Shown here: piece by piece, positions 43,391 through 52,906 of the stretch | Numbering within the stretch: position 1 is the stretch's first letter | Layout: each line of letters opens with the position of its first letter | Assembly: GCA_033239525.1 (NCBI GenBank) | Contig: BSYO01000014.1 | Coordinates: 5,684,536-5,748,535, forward strand | Origin: Nepenthes gracilis | Taxonomy: Eukaryota; Streptophyta; Magnoliopsida; Caryophyllales; Nepenthaceae | DNA length: 64,000 nucleotides | Direction: 5' to 3' | Made by a program: the position numbers and the translations under genes | Notes under the pieces: model-generated | Told to the model about the DNA's origin: nothing | The model's input: only the letters and a program-made list of their open reading frames with translations | The model's database searches: none

Positions 43391-43744
43391 CTTCGATGGT
43401 TTACCAATGGGTTCGGAACATCCTTTCCTATCAGTTGAGTTAGGTCGGTTAGGCCTCCATTCGTATTCGATTTTTATATCTAATAAGGTTCCTTCCGAGT
43501 GCTCATCAAAGCAGCCTGAGCGGATTTTCACGTGGTCAGACAGGGGGCTATCGGCACCTACTTCTACACAAACCCGAGCAAATCCCATCCATTCTATACG
43601 CTCGGTGACAGAGTCCAGTTGTAATGGTCTCCCCATGACACTTGCTATCCGGCTCAGTCCCACGGGGGTCTAGAATTCCATTGGAACTCTGGACATGGTG
43701 ATCCACAAAGGAAAAGATTTGTGCTCCTCCTTAGATAAGGCCAT

Positions 43745-46700
43745 TGTGACGACCCGACTTTTATTATCATCAAAAGCCGTCGTCAAAACCAAAGTTCTTT
43801 CAAATATAAGATAAAAAGGGGAACATAAAAATTTTTCTTATCTTTATTCAAACCTGAGATGCATTCTAAAGATTTATAAATTCATAAATCCCAAAATATC
43901 ACTAAAATGATCTAATATTCATAAAGGCGGAATTAACATTACAAATTTCCTCAAAACAAAATAAACAAAACTCCAAAAATCTGCTCCAACCAGCTTAAAC
44001 ATTCAACTACACCATACGACTCTACTCAACTTCGTCCTCCATAAGCTTGTCATCTGAAAATTTGCAAGAGTGAGCTTACAAAGCCCAGCAGGATACTCAC
44101 ATGCAGAAAACACAAGTATACATATAATCAAATTATAGATCATAATATAGCATAAAAGTCATCATATCGTTTCTTCTTTAGTTCATGTTCTTTCATCTTG
44201 TCTTCATCAAAATCATTCGAATTCATATCATCTTTAGGGACCGGACGGGAGGCGGACAACATCGAGGACGGGTTGTGTGCTACCCCATAACCTAAAGCCG
44301 TATCCCCTCATTATGCTCCCGGGCGGGAGGTAATGCCTTTAACCCGGCATACGGGGCCATAGTCCATAATTCTTATGCCACCAAAAGGTCCCCTCCGTGG
44401 CCCAGGAAGCATCTCGAGTGTCACTCCAATATCCTTCATCCATCTTTAATGACAAGTTTAATGGAATCTCGGTTCTTGGTTCGTGTTCTTTATTGGCCGT
44501 ATATCATAGATCAAAAGTCGAGTCATAGAGTTCCACTTGCTGTCCATAATCTATATGTTTTCATATAGTCTTGTTCTTTACTTCATTCATTGAAGTTCAT
44601 ATCATCTATCAAAAGTCAAGCTCATTTTTTGTAAGAAATCCAAGTTCTTATCTTGTTAATTTAAGCTCTTTTTAAACGGAAAGTCAAGTCCCAAAACCAA
44701 GTTCTTTACAAGGCCCGAGTTCATTTCCTTTAGTCAAAGCCGGAGTTCATTTCCTTTAATCAAAGCCGGAGTTCGTTTTCTTTCAAAGCCGGAGTTCATT
44801 TCCTTTAGTCAAAGCCAGGAGTTTGTTTTCTTTAATCCAAAACCGGAGTTCCTTTCTTTAATCAAAACCGACTTCTTTATTTATGAAGGACGGAGCACAT
44901 TTACATTATGCTCAAAAGTCGGAAGTTCTTTAAAAGGGACGGAGTGCGTTTCTTAAAATGGACAAGCATCTTTACTTAAAACAACACGGGAGTACTTTTC
45001 ATGGCAGAGCACTTTTCAAAAGACGGAGTTCTTTTATTAAGGCAGGTTTCTAAGGCCGAGCTGCTCTTTTCTTCAATGAAGGCCGTATTTCAAAATTAGG
45101 AGTTCTTTTAAAGCCGAAGTTGTTTTTCTTCAAGGTCGGAGTTCTTTTCAAAATAACAGATCTTTGAGGCCGGAAAGGCCAAAGGAGTTCTTTTTCAAAC
45201 ATCAGACGGAGTGTTTTTCCTCAAATTTCCGGAGTTCTTTTTCAAACAACAGGACGGGAGTGAATTTCATAAATTTCCGGAGTTCATTTTCTTATAAGAT
45301 CCGAAGCTCAAAAATACTGGAGTTCAAAAGTCGGAGTTCATTTTTATCAAGGTTGAAGTTTATCAGACGGAGTACTATTTAAAGACGTAAAGGCCGGAGT
45401 TCCTCTTCTTTAAAACCGGAGTATTTTTCAAAAAGGACGGAGTACATTGTTAAAGAGGCCGAGTTCCTTTGGACGGAGTTCTTTATTCAAACCGGACGGA
45501 GTACTTATTTCCTAAAATGCCGGAGTTCTAAATTATTTTCGGTAAAATCACGGAGGTCTTTTATCATTAAATTCAGAGATCTTTGACACGTAAAAGTAAA
45601 TCATGATCGAATTCTTGTTTCATTTTAAGGCCTAAACTTTCTTTTCCGTAAACATGAAGTTATCAAAATTCATAACAATCATAAACAGAATAAGTCTATC
45701 TCATGTATAACAGAATTTCCTTTAAACATGCATTTCAGTCATCAAAAGCATACTTCATACAGAAATCATATACTTTCATAGCAACATAAATAAACATGAA
45801 TTTTAGAAATAGGGGTGAGTATCTTGCCTGAATTCTTTTCTTATGTTGCCTTAGCCTTTGGTTTCTTTCTCTACTAGGAGCTTCTAGTGGTGCCTTTTTC
45901 TACTGATCTTAAGCCTTTATTTATAGGCCCTGGGTTAGGTGGCCTTTATTTATGACTTCACATTTTTCCAAGTTTGTTATTTATGGCTTTGTATTTCCAA
46001 AACCTTGGAATTAGCTAGATTATTTATGATTTTCATTTTCCAACAAGTTTCGGGAATAGATAAATTATTCATTGTCGTATCTTCCCAATGTCTCAAGTCA
46101 TCACTCCGGCTCCTTCACTTTTTTGAACAACCTTTGATTTCACAACTGCTTCAGGGTCGGACTGACTTTTTATGGGAATCCGGAGTGCATTTTAATGACA
46201 ATTGCCGGAGTTCTTAATTCCGAAAGAATTCGGACTTCTTTTCTTCAATGTAATCCGGACTTCCATTCAATACGGAAATTCGAGTTCTTCTTTACCAAGG
46301 GACATCCGAACTTCTTTTTACTTTGGAAATCGAACTTCATTTTCACTCTGCGGAAATCGGACTTCATTTTCACTGCGAATCCGGACTTCATTTTCACTGC
46401 GGAAATCGAACTTTATTTTCATTCATGGAAATCGGACTTCATTTTCATCCATAACATCCGGACTAGAATTTCATCAATGAAATCGGACTTCTTATTCCGG
46501 ACTTCTTAAGGCCGAACTTGATTCCATCTTAAGTCGATGTATCTTTCTTCTTCGTTTCCGGTCATCTTGCGTTGACGGATTTGATGATGGAAATTTTCCC
46601 TTGTTATCCGGACTTCCTTTTACCAAGGGAAGTCCGGACTCCATTTCATTAGCGGGGTTGAAGTTGATAAACCCATTTGATTTTATCTTAGGGCAACCTC

Positions 46701-46778
46701 ATTATAATTTACACAGTCAACTAGCGTTGACTGGAATTCGACGACTAATTTTCTAGGTTTTGAAATTTGGGTCATTCA
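43745..46778 (+). mobile_element. 3.03-kb solo LTR (Ty3/gypsy, Tekay/chromovirus-like) with 5-bp TSD
   Basis: It starts TGTGACGACCCGACTTTTA and ends GGGTCATTCA. GCCAT at 43740-43744 repeats at 46779-46783. The empty site is present in the other arm of the inverted duplication (GGGTATGGCCTTATC at about 51833-51847 is the uninterrupted complement), so the insertion is certain. The TGTGACGACCC start, 3-kb length and internal AGTGAGCTTACAAAGCCCAGCA block (44071-44092) are typical of long chromovirus LTRs; the family assignment is inference. There is no coding sequence. The orientation follows the usual LTR start motif. Confidence 0.85.
44700..45560 (+). repeat. CGGAGTTC-word array inside the solo LTR
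   Basis: Units such as AAAGCCGGAGTTCATTTCC and GACGGAGT(A/T)C(A/T)TTT recur every ~30-45 nt. A second, more diverged tract with TCCGGACTTC and AAATCGGACTTCATTTTC units lies at 46140-46660. The core CGGAGT is also the core word of the LINE 3' UTRs, although the element is unrelated. Confidence 0.75.
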
Positions 46779-47915
46779 GCCATACCCGGTTTTCATTTCT
46801 TAAGATATAGGGATGGCTAGCAAATGACCAAGGGCTTCCCGCAAGACGGCCCGATCCAAAGATTTTCATGGAGGAAAAGCGGAAAGAAGAAGAAGAAGAA
46901 GCCCTGTTCATTTCCGGGTACATGGTAAAGCTCAAAATGAGCCCATATTTTCCAACCAATGTGGCTAACAACATGATAATGCATGGGATTGCTAGAAAAA
47001 TACCCAATCAATGTATCACCCCACATTGCCTCCCCCTGTTTGATTACTTCAAACGGGGGAGTCAATACAGCATTGACCACATCCCCAAATTTAAGAGGAA
47101 AGAATTTTAAAGAGGGCTTATCGCCAACTAGGTTCTGTTGGACTACCGACGACCAGGAGACACATAGGGGGTTGGCCTCAGAAGCCAAAGGAAGCAATGG
47201 GGCCATCGCGCCCACGACATTAGCGTCAGCTACAGTATCAGCTCCATCCGAAAACAGAGCCATCTTAGAACATGGAGGGTTTGCCAGTGAGAAAAGATTA
47301 ACCTTAGGTTCCCGTCGAGGGTTAACACCAGAAGCCAAAGGCGTAGGGGTGGAGGTAGAAGGATAGGGGGAGGAGAGAACAGCAGTAGACCGAGAAGGAA
47401 AACACTCATTCGGGGAACCCAGGGACAACACAGGAAGCAGAGGAGAAGGAGCAAGACTAGGGGCGTAATGTGTAGGATCAGGACAATCAAGAGAAGGGCT
47501 TGTACTTACAGTCAAAACTTAACTTGATGGACCAGGGCTAATAAGCCTTACCAACTAATGGAGAAGACAATCGAAGAAAGGATTGTGTTCAATCCATACA
47601 ATCTAAGGCCTTCCATCTTTTTACACCCCGAGGTTGATGGTGCATACCTTTATACCGGGTAAACGAGGCCAAAAGTTGCCTTTCATTCCCTACGGCGCTA
47701 AGAGCAATTCTCCAATTACTATTGTAATATTTTAAAACATGTCAGGGAATACTACCCTCTAAATAAATCTTTGGTCTAGTTTTTAAATTCTTTTAAAATT
47801 TTCTTATGGAAACTCTACACTTTTTTCTTGGTACTTCTTAATTTTTTCAACTTTGAAAAAAATAATCATACTTCTTAATATTATATAGGCTTCCACTTAA
47901 ACTTTCATAAATATA

Positions 47916-47958
47916 GAGGTTGAATTTTTTTTTTTTTTAGGTAAGTCTTGAGGTTGAA
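47916..47958 (-). mobile_element. Tail-only LINE insertion, 9-bp TSD (left arm)
   Basis: GAGGTTGAA at 47916-47924 and 47950-47958 flanks 14 T followed by AGGTAAGTCTT (47925-47949), the LINE terminus on the minus strand. The counterpart in the right arm (50673-50716; GGACTTACCCC plus A-run between CAACCTC repeats) shows that it predates the inverted duplication. Confidence 0.65.
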
Positions 47959-48139
47959 ATTTAGCATCTAAATATTAGAGATGCATTGGACTCCAGTCCA
48001 ATGTAGCAGTTGAGGAGTCTGTCTCGAATCCTGTGGCTACTGATGTGCATGATGCTACTGCAAATGAGAGGGAGGGCAACAGAAGCATTGAAAATTCTAT
48101 TGACCTGGTGAAGCCTTTATCGGTCCAGGAAGGAGATTT

Positions 48140-48835
48140 GGCAGTGAGGGCTGATGTGGAAAATTGGGCAGCCTCTAAATGGAAAGGGAAAAACTTCAAA
48201 GCTACATCCATGCGCCTTACTCTTGCAGCTACTGTGTATTATATTTGAAAGGAGCGGAACCACAGAAATTTCCAATCTTCTCCCTTCCATGCTCCCCCTA
48301 ATCTATTCACTCAAATCCTTGACGTTATTCGCTGTTGTTTGAAGGTCCTCCTTGGTGCTTCTTCTAAGGCAAACAAAACATCTTTAGACCGCTGGAATTT
48401 ATCTATTCTATAAAAAAAAAAAATTTTGCTGTATAGGCCGGGTAGCCAATTGCCAGATTTGCAACGATGTCTTGTATTTGCCGGAATGGCTTATTGGTCC
48501 AACGACAATAATCTGCCGGATTGCTCCTTGCCCGATTTGCTCCTTGGTGGAAGTGTGTGCTTTTCCTGATATGCAGCAATAGACTAGGATAGCATTTAGT
48601 CTAGTTTGGTTAAAAAAAAAAGGGAGGTTTGTTTTTTTGCCGGTCAACTTGTTGACTGGCAAATTTGATTTTTTGGCCGGTCAACTTGTTGACTGGAAAA
48701 CTTGGTTTCCAAGGATAGGTTGAAAAAAAAAAAAAACAGAGGTTTCTTTTCGTTTGGGCCGGTCAACTTGTTGACCAGCAACTTTGGTTTTTGGCTGGTC
48801 AACTTGGTGACAAGCAAAATTGGTTTCCAATGGTG

Positions 48836-48872
<37 letters not shown>

Positions 48873-49821
48873 ATCAGTGGTTTTTTGAGCCGGTCAACTG
48901 GTTGACCAGCAAGTTTGGTTTTCGGCCGATCAACTTGTTGACCGGAAAACTTGGTTTCCAATGGTTGAAAAAAGCCCAGGATGGCATTATGCTCGTAGTA
49001 TAGCCTTTGTCTCTAAAATGCTGTGATGGCATTTCCCCGGGATGCAACACTTGCTACAAATGCCGGAATGGCAAGTGGGTCCAACTGCAGCAAAATGCCA
49101 GAATGCTCTTTGCTCGGTATGAACCAAGGTGGCTGTATGCTTTTCACCCGGTATGCAGCCAACGCTGGGATGGCAGTTGCCCAGTTTGCAACACTATGTA
49201 GCAAAACGCAGGTTTGGATATGTGGTCCGATCTGTGGAAAAGCTGGTTCATGTCTTGATGCCTTCTTCTTCATCATGGTCCAGAGGATCGTTGTGGCTGC
49301 TGGTTTTGTGTCATTCTGATGTGGCCCATTTGTCCGGTATGGATGAACTCCGTGTTCGGTATACTGTTCGACTAGACGGTATGGAGTTTTGTCTGTTTGG
49401 TGGGCCTACCGTACTTTGCTTTTGCCCGAATGCTCCTTTGCTGATTCACCAAAATGCCGGTTTGCATTCTGCCCGGATTGAATATTTGCCGGTTTGCAAC
49501 ATATTGATGTAAATGCCAGAATGACATGTTGCGTTTTAGCCCGGTTTGCAACTTTGCAGCAAATGTCGGTTTGTTAATGTTATGCTGAGGCTCAACCAGT
49601 TTTACCGAAGGCTCGTGGCCGGTTTGGATGATGGTTTTTTGGTCTGTTTTTTTTTCCTTTGTATGTTTTCTTTCATTATCATGGTATGTTTCATGGTGTT
49701 ATTCGGGGTATACCCTAACTTTTATATTCTACATCTAAGTTAGCAAAACAATTAGAGTTAGAACATAACTCTTGTATTTTAATTTTATTTAATTCTATTT
49801 TACTTACCAAAAAAAAAAAAA
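48140..49821 (+). mobile_element. 5'-truncated LINE: ORF2 C-terminus, GTCAAC-type 3' UTR, terminus
   Basis: SKWKGKNFKATSMRLTLAAT (48175-48234) matches AAKRWKGNNLKVYSFRLTLA of LINE A, so this is the ORF2 C-terminus; a stop at 48246 replaces the family's Trp. After it come a 3' UTR with CCGGAATGGC and CCGGTTTGCAAC words, a GGTCAACTTGTTGAC array (48640-48960), an (AT)16 run (48839-48870), and the terminus GGG-TATA-CCC (49706-49715), TCTAA/ATTAGA hairpin (49734-49756) and TTACTTACC plus A-run. The open frame upstream (48033-48170) is not LINE-like. Confidence 0.8.
48640..48960 (+). repeat. GGCCGGTCAACTTGTTGACTGG palindrome array
   Basis: About seven units of 20-24 nt lie in two clusters (48640-48700 and 48758-48952). 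Each is a near-perfect inverted repeat GGTCAAC-TT-GTTGACC, and they are joined by AAACTTGGTTTCCAA(T/G)GG and TTTTTTGG spacers. Confidence 0.85.
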
Positions 49822-49952
49822 GAAAACTGTGCTAACCCACTAGACAACTTGATCAGTAGGATTGAGGATGATTCAGTACTCCACCAGTCTTCACCCTTTG
49901 ATGCTGTGATATCAAAACCAGTTATGGTTGAAACTTGTTTTAACCCACTAGG

Positions 49953-50480
49953 CTAAAAAATCAAATTTGCCAGTCAACAAGTTGACCGGCCAAAAAACAA
50001 ACCTCCCTTTTTTTTTTAACCAAACTAGACTAAAATGCTATCCTGGTCTATTGCTGCATATCGGGAAAAGCACACACTTCCACCAAGGAACAAATCGGGC
50101 AAGGAGCAATCCGGCAGATTATTGTTGTTGGACCAATAAGCCATTCCGGCAAATACAAGACATCGTTGCAAATCTGGCAATTGGCTACCCGGCCTATACA
50201 GCAAAAATTTTTTTTTATAGGATAGATAAATTCCAACGGTCTAAAGATGTTTTGTCTGCCTTAGAAGAAGCACCAAGGAGGAACTTCAAACGACAACGAA
50301 TAACGTCAAGGATTTGAGTAATAGATTACGGGGAGCATGGAAGGGAGAAGATCGGAAATTTCTGTGGTTCCGCTCCTTTCAGATATAATACACAGTAGCT
50401 GCAAGTATAAGGCGCATGCATGTAGCTTTGAAGTTTTTCCCTTTCCATTTAGAGGTTGCCCAATTTTCCACATCAGCCCT
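49953..50480 (-). mobile_element. LINE ORF2 C-terminus and 3' UTR start (right arm copy)
   Basis: This is the reverse-complement duplicate of 48140-48675. It is cut at 49953 just inside the GTCAAC array, so it lacks the 3' terminus. The frame corresponding to the ORF2 C-terminus lies at about 50390-50455. TAACCCACTAG occurs at 49833-49843 and 49941-49951, immediately beside the inner breakpoint. Confidence 0.75.
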
Positions 50481-51114
50481 CACTGCCAAATTTCCTTCCT
50501 GGACCGATAAAGGCTTCATTAGGTCATCAAAATTTCCAATGCTTATATGTTGGCCTCCCTCTCATTTGCAGTAGCGTCATGCACATCAGCAACCACAGGA
50601 TTTGAGATAGACTCCTCAACAGTTACATTGGATTGGGGTCCAATACATCTCTAATATTTAGAAACTAAATTTCAACCTCTGGACTTACCCCAAAAAAAAA
50701 AAAAACAAACAACCTCTATATTTATGAAAGTTTAAGTGGAAGCCTATATAATATTAAGAAGTATGATTATTTTTTTTAAAGTTGAGAAAATTAAGAAGTA
50801 CGAAGAAAAGTGTAGAGTTTCTAGAAGAAAATTTAAAAGGAATTAAGAAATTGGACCAAATATTTATTTAGAGGGTAGTATTCCCTGACATGTTTTATGA
50901 TATTGTAATAGTAATCGGAGAATTGCTCTTAGCGCCGTGGGGGATGAAAGGCGGCTTTTGGCCTCGTTTATCGGGTATAAAGGTATGCACCATCCACCTC
51001 GGGGTGTAAAAGAATGGAAGGCCTTAGATTGTGTGGATTGAACACAATCCTTTCTTCGATTGTCTATTCGGTTAGTTGGTAAGGCCTATTAGCCCTGGTC
51101 CATCAAGTTAAGTT

Positions 51115-52906
51115 TTGACTATAAGCAGAAGCCCTTCTCCTGATTGTCCTGATCCTACGCATTACGCCCCTGGTCTTGCTCCTTCTCCTCTGCTTCCTGT
51201 GTCATCCCTTGGTTCCCAAAATGGGTGTTTTTCTTCTCGGTCTACTGTTGTTCTCTCCTCCCCCTATCCTTCTGCCTCAACCCCTGCGCCTGTGGCTTCC
51301 GATGTTACACTCGACGGGAACCTGAGGTTAGTCATTCCTCACTGGCAAACCCTTCATGTTCTAAGATGGCTCTGTTTTCGGATGGAGCTGATACTGTATC
51401 TAACACTGATGTCGTTGGCGCGATGGCCCCATCGCTTCCTTTGGCTTCTGAGGCCAACCCCCAATGTGTCTCCTGGTTGTCGGTGGTCCAACAGAACCTA
51501 GTTGGCAGTAAGCCCTCTTTAAAATTCTTTCCTCCTAAATTTAGGGATGGGGTCGATGCTGTGTTGACTCCCCCGTTTGAAGTAATCAAATAGGGGGAGG
51601 CAATGTGGGGTGATACATTGGTTGGGTATTTTTCCGGCAATCTCATGCATTATCATGCTATTAGCCACATTGTCTGGAAAATATGGGCTCGTTTTGAGCT
51701 TCACCGTGTAACCGAAAATAAACAGGGCTTCTTCTTCTTCTGCTTTTCCTCTAGTATAATGCTAGATCGCTGTCTTGCGGGAGGCCCTTGGTCATTTGCT
51801 GGCCATCCCCTGTTTCTTAAGAAATGGAAACCGGGTATGGCCTTATCTAAGGAGCACAAATCTTTTCCTTTGTGGATCACTATGTCTGGAGTTCCAGTGG
51901 AATTTCGGACCCCCCTGGGATTGAGCTGGATAGCGAGTGTCGTGGGGAGACCATTATAACTAGACTCAGTCACTATGCGTATGGAACGGATGGGATTTGC
52001 TCGCGTTTGTGTGGAAGTAGGTGCTGATAGCCCCCCTACCTAACCACATGAAAATCCGCTCAGGCTGCTCTGATGAGCACCCGGAAGGAACCTTATTAGA
52101 TATAAAAATCGAATACGAATGGAGGCCCAACCGACCTAACTCAACTGGATAGGAAAGATTGTTCGAACCCATTGGTAAACCATCGAAAGTATTGAGGCCC
52201 ACGGGATGAGTAATGCCCAGCTCAAAGGCCATTCCTACCAAGCCTAAGCATAGTCAGAAGGGCCATGCTTCTACAGATTCTTCTATGGTTGCTAACGATC
52301 ATATTCCTACATCTAATTCATTTGCCGCTCTTCTAGAATCTGACGTGGATGACAACGCTGCCGTTAGTAAATCGGTTAACAACCGGCTGACTGAGGAGGA
52401 ACTCCTCCAGATCAGTCCCCCTAAGTAACAGCACGCAGGGCCATACTGTGAACCAATCACTTGGGCATGGGGCGACGAATCCAACCAATCTAGGATTGGA
52501 GAGTCTGTTGGATAACAGTGGCCCCCCTGTATGCTTGCCTCATTCTTTTAATCCACCTGGCAGTGATGTCCAACTGGCCACACATCCCCCTCCAGCTTCT
52601 AGTCAACTAGGAGGGGACCTGCCTGAACCCCCTTGTGTTGATCTGACTACTAGCTTATCAAGCTTTTTTGTGTCTTTAGCCCATTGTGGGACACATCCTC
52701 CCTCACCCCCTAGAAGAGTCCCCTCCACATCCCTGGAGGGAATTGAACGTAGTTTTGTTAAACTAAACAGTAGTAGGAGGCGGAAAGCTTCCAAACATGT
52801 CCAACCTATCCTAAAGACTTCCCTGGGCCTAAAAGAACTTTCCCCCAGTCTTCCCCCATCCAATGATCAAAATTGCCTGCTGGAATGTGAGGGGGCTCAA
52901 TGGTAA
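51115..52906 (+). pseudogene. LINE B ORF1 (DUF4283-type), broken
   Basis: No ATG is visible at the head; both arms have TTG at the position where the open frame begins (51115; left arm 47515), so the true start is unclear. Segments: SPDCPDPTHYAPGLAPSPLL (frame 1), a shift near 51300, then ALFSDGADTVSNTDVVGAMA, LKFFPPKFRDGVDAVLTPPF, TAG at 51591, GEAMWGDTLVGYFSGN, LAGGPWSFAGHPLFLKKW, TAA at 51957, and GFARVCVEVGADSP. The C-terminal half (52213-52428 and 52448-52906) is Ser/Pro-rich with a basic end. No CCHC knuckle is seen after EYEWRP. The stop that ends ORF1 in LINE A is read through here by about 14 codons. Confidence 0.75.

Larger units (their letters stand above)
43391..47590 (-). mobile_element. 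LINE 5' part (5' UTR and ORF1), interrupted by a solo LTR
   Basis: On the minus strand ORF1 starts near 47515 and runs to 46784, then continues after the 3,034-nt insertion at 43744-43391. Shared sequence includes MALFSDGADTV, QNLVGDKPSLKFFPLKFGD, GEAMWGDTLIGYFSSN (46817-47515) and GFARVCVEVGADSPLSD, EGTLLDIKIEYEWRP (43385-43663). This is the DUF4283-type ORF1 also seen at 51115-52200, of which this is the inverted duplicate. No ORF2 is present on this arm. The outer end at about 43391 is a sharp break within ORF1. Confidence 0.8.
43391..52190. repeat. Large imperfect inverted duplication (about 2.2 kb arms, 1.3 kb spacer)
   Basis: The left arm (43391-48675, minus the 3,039-nt solo LTR plus TSD) is the reverse complement of the right arm (49953-52190). 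Anchors are TTCGATGGTTTACCAATGGG (43392) against 52164-52183; AACTTGATGGACCAGGGCTA (47519) against 51089-51108; the tail insertion at 47925 against 50681-50709; and AACCAAACTAGACTAAA against 48590-48606. Each arm holds a LINE 5' part, about 550 nt of spacer and a LINE 3' part pointing away from it. The spacer 48676-49952 completes the plus-strand LINE 3' UTR. Confidence 0.85.

Noticed and set aside
47230..47490. Leu/Pro-rich open frames beside ORF1 in both arms
   Set aside because: They are alternate frames of the ORF1 leader and do not carry conserved motifs.
48839..48870. (AT)16 run as a structural origin or promoter
   Set aside because: A simple microsatellite inside the LINE 3' UTR; nothing else supports a function.
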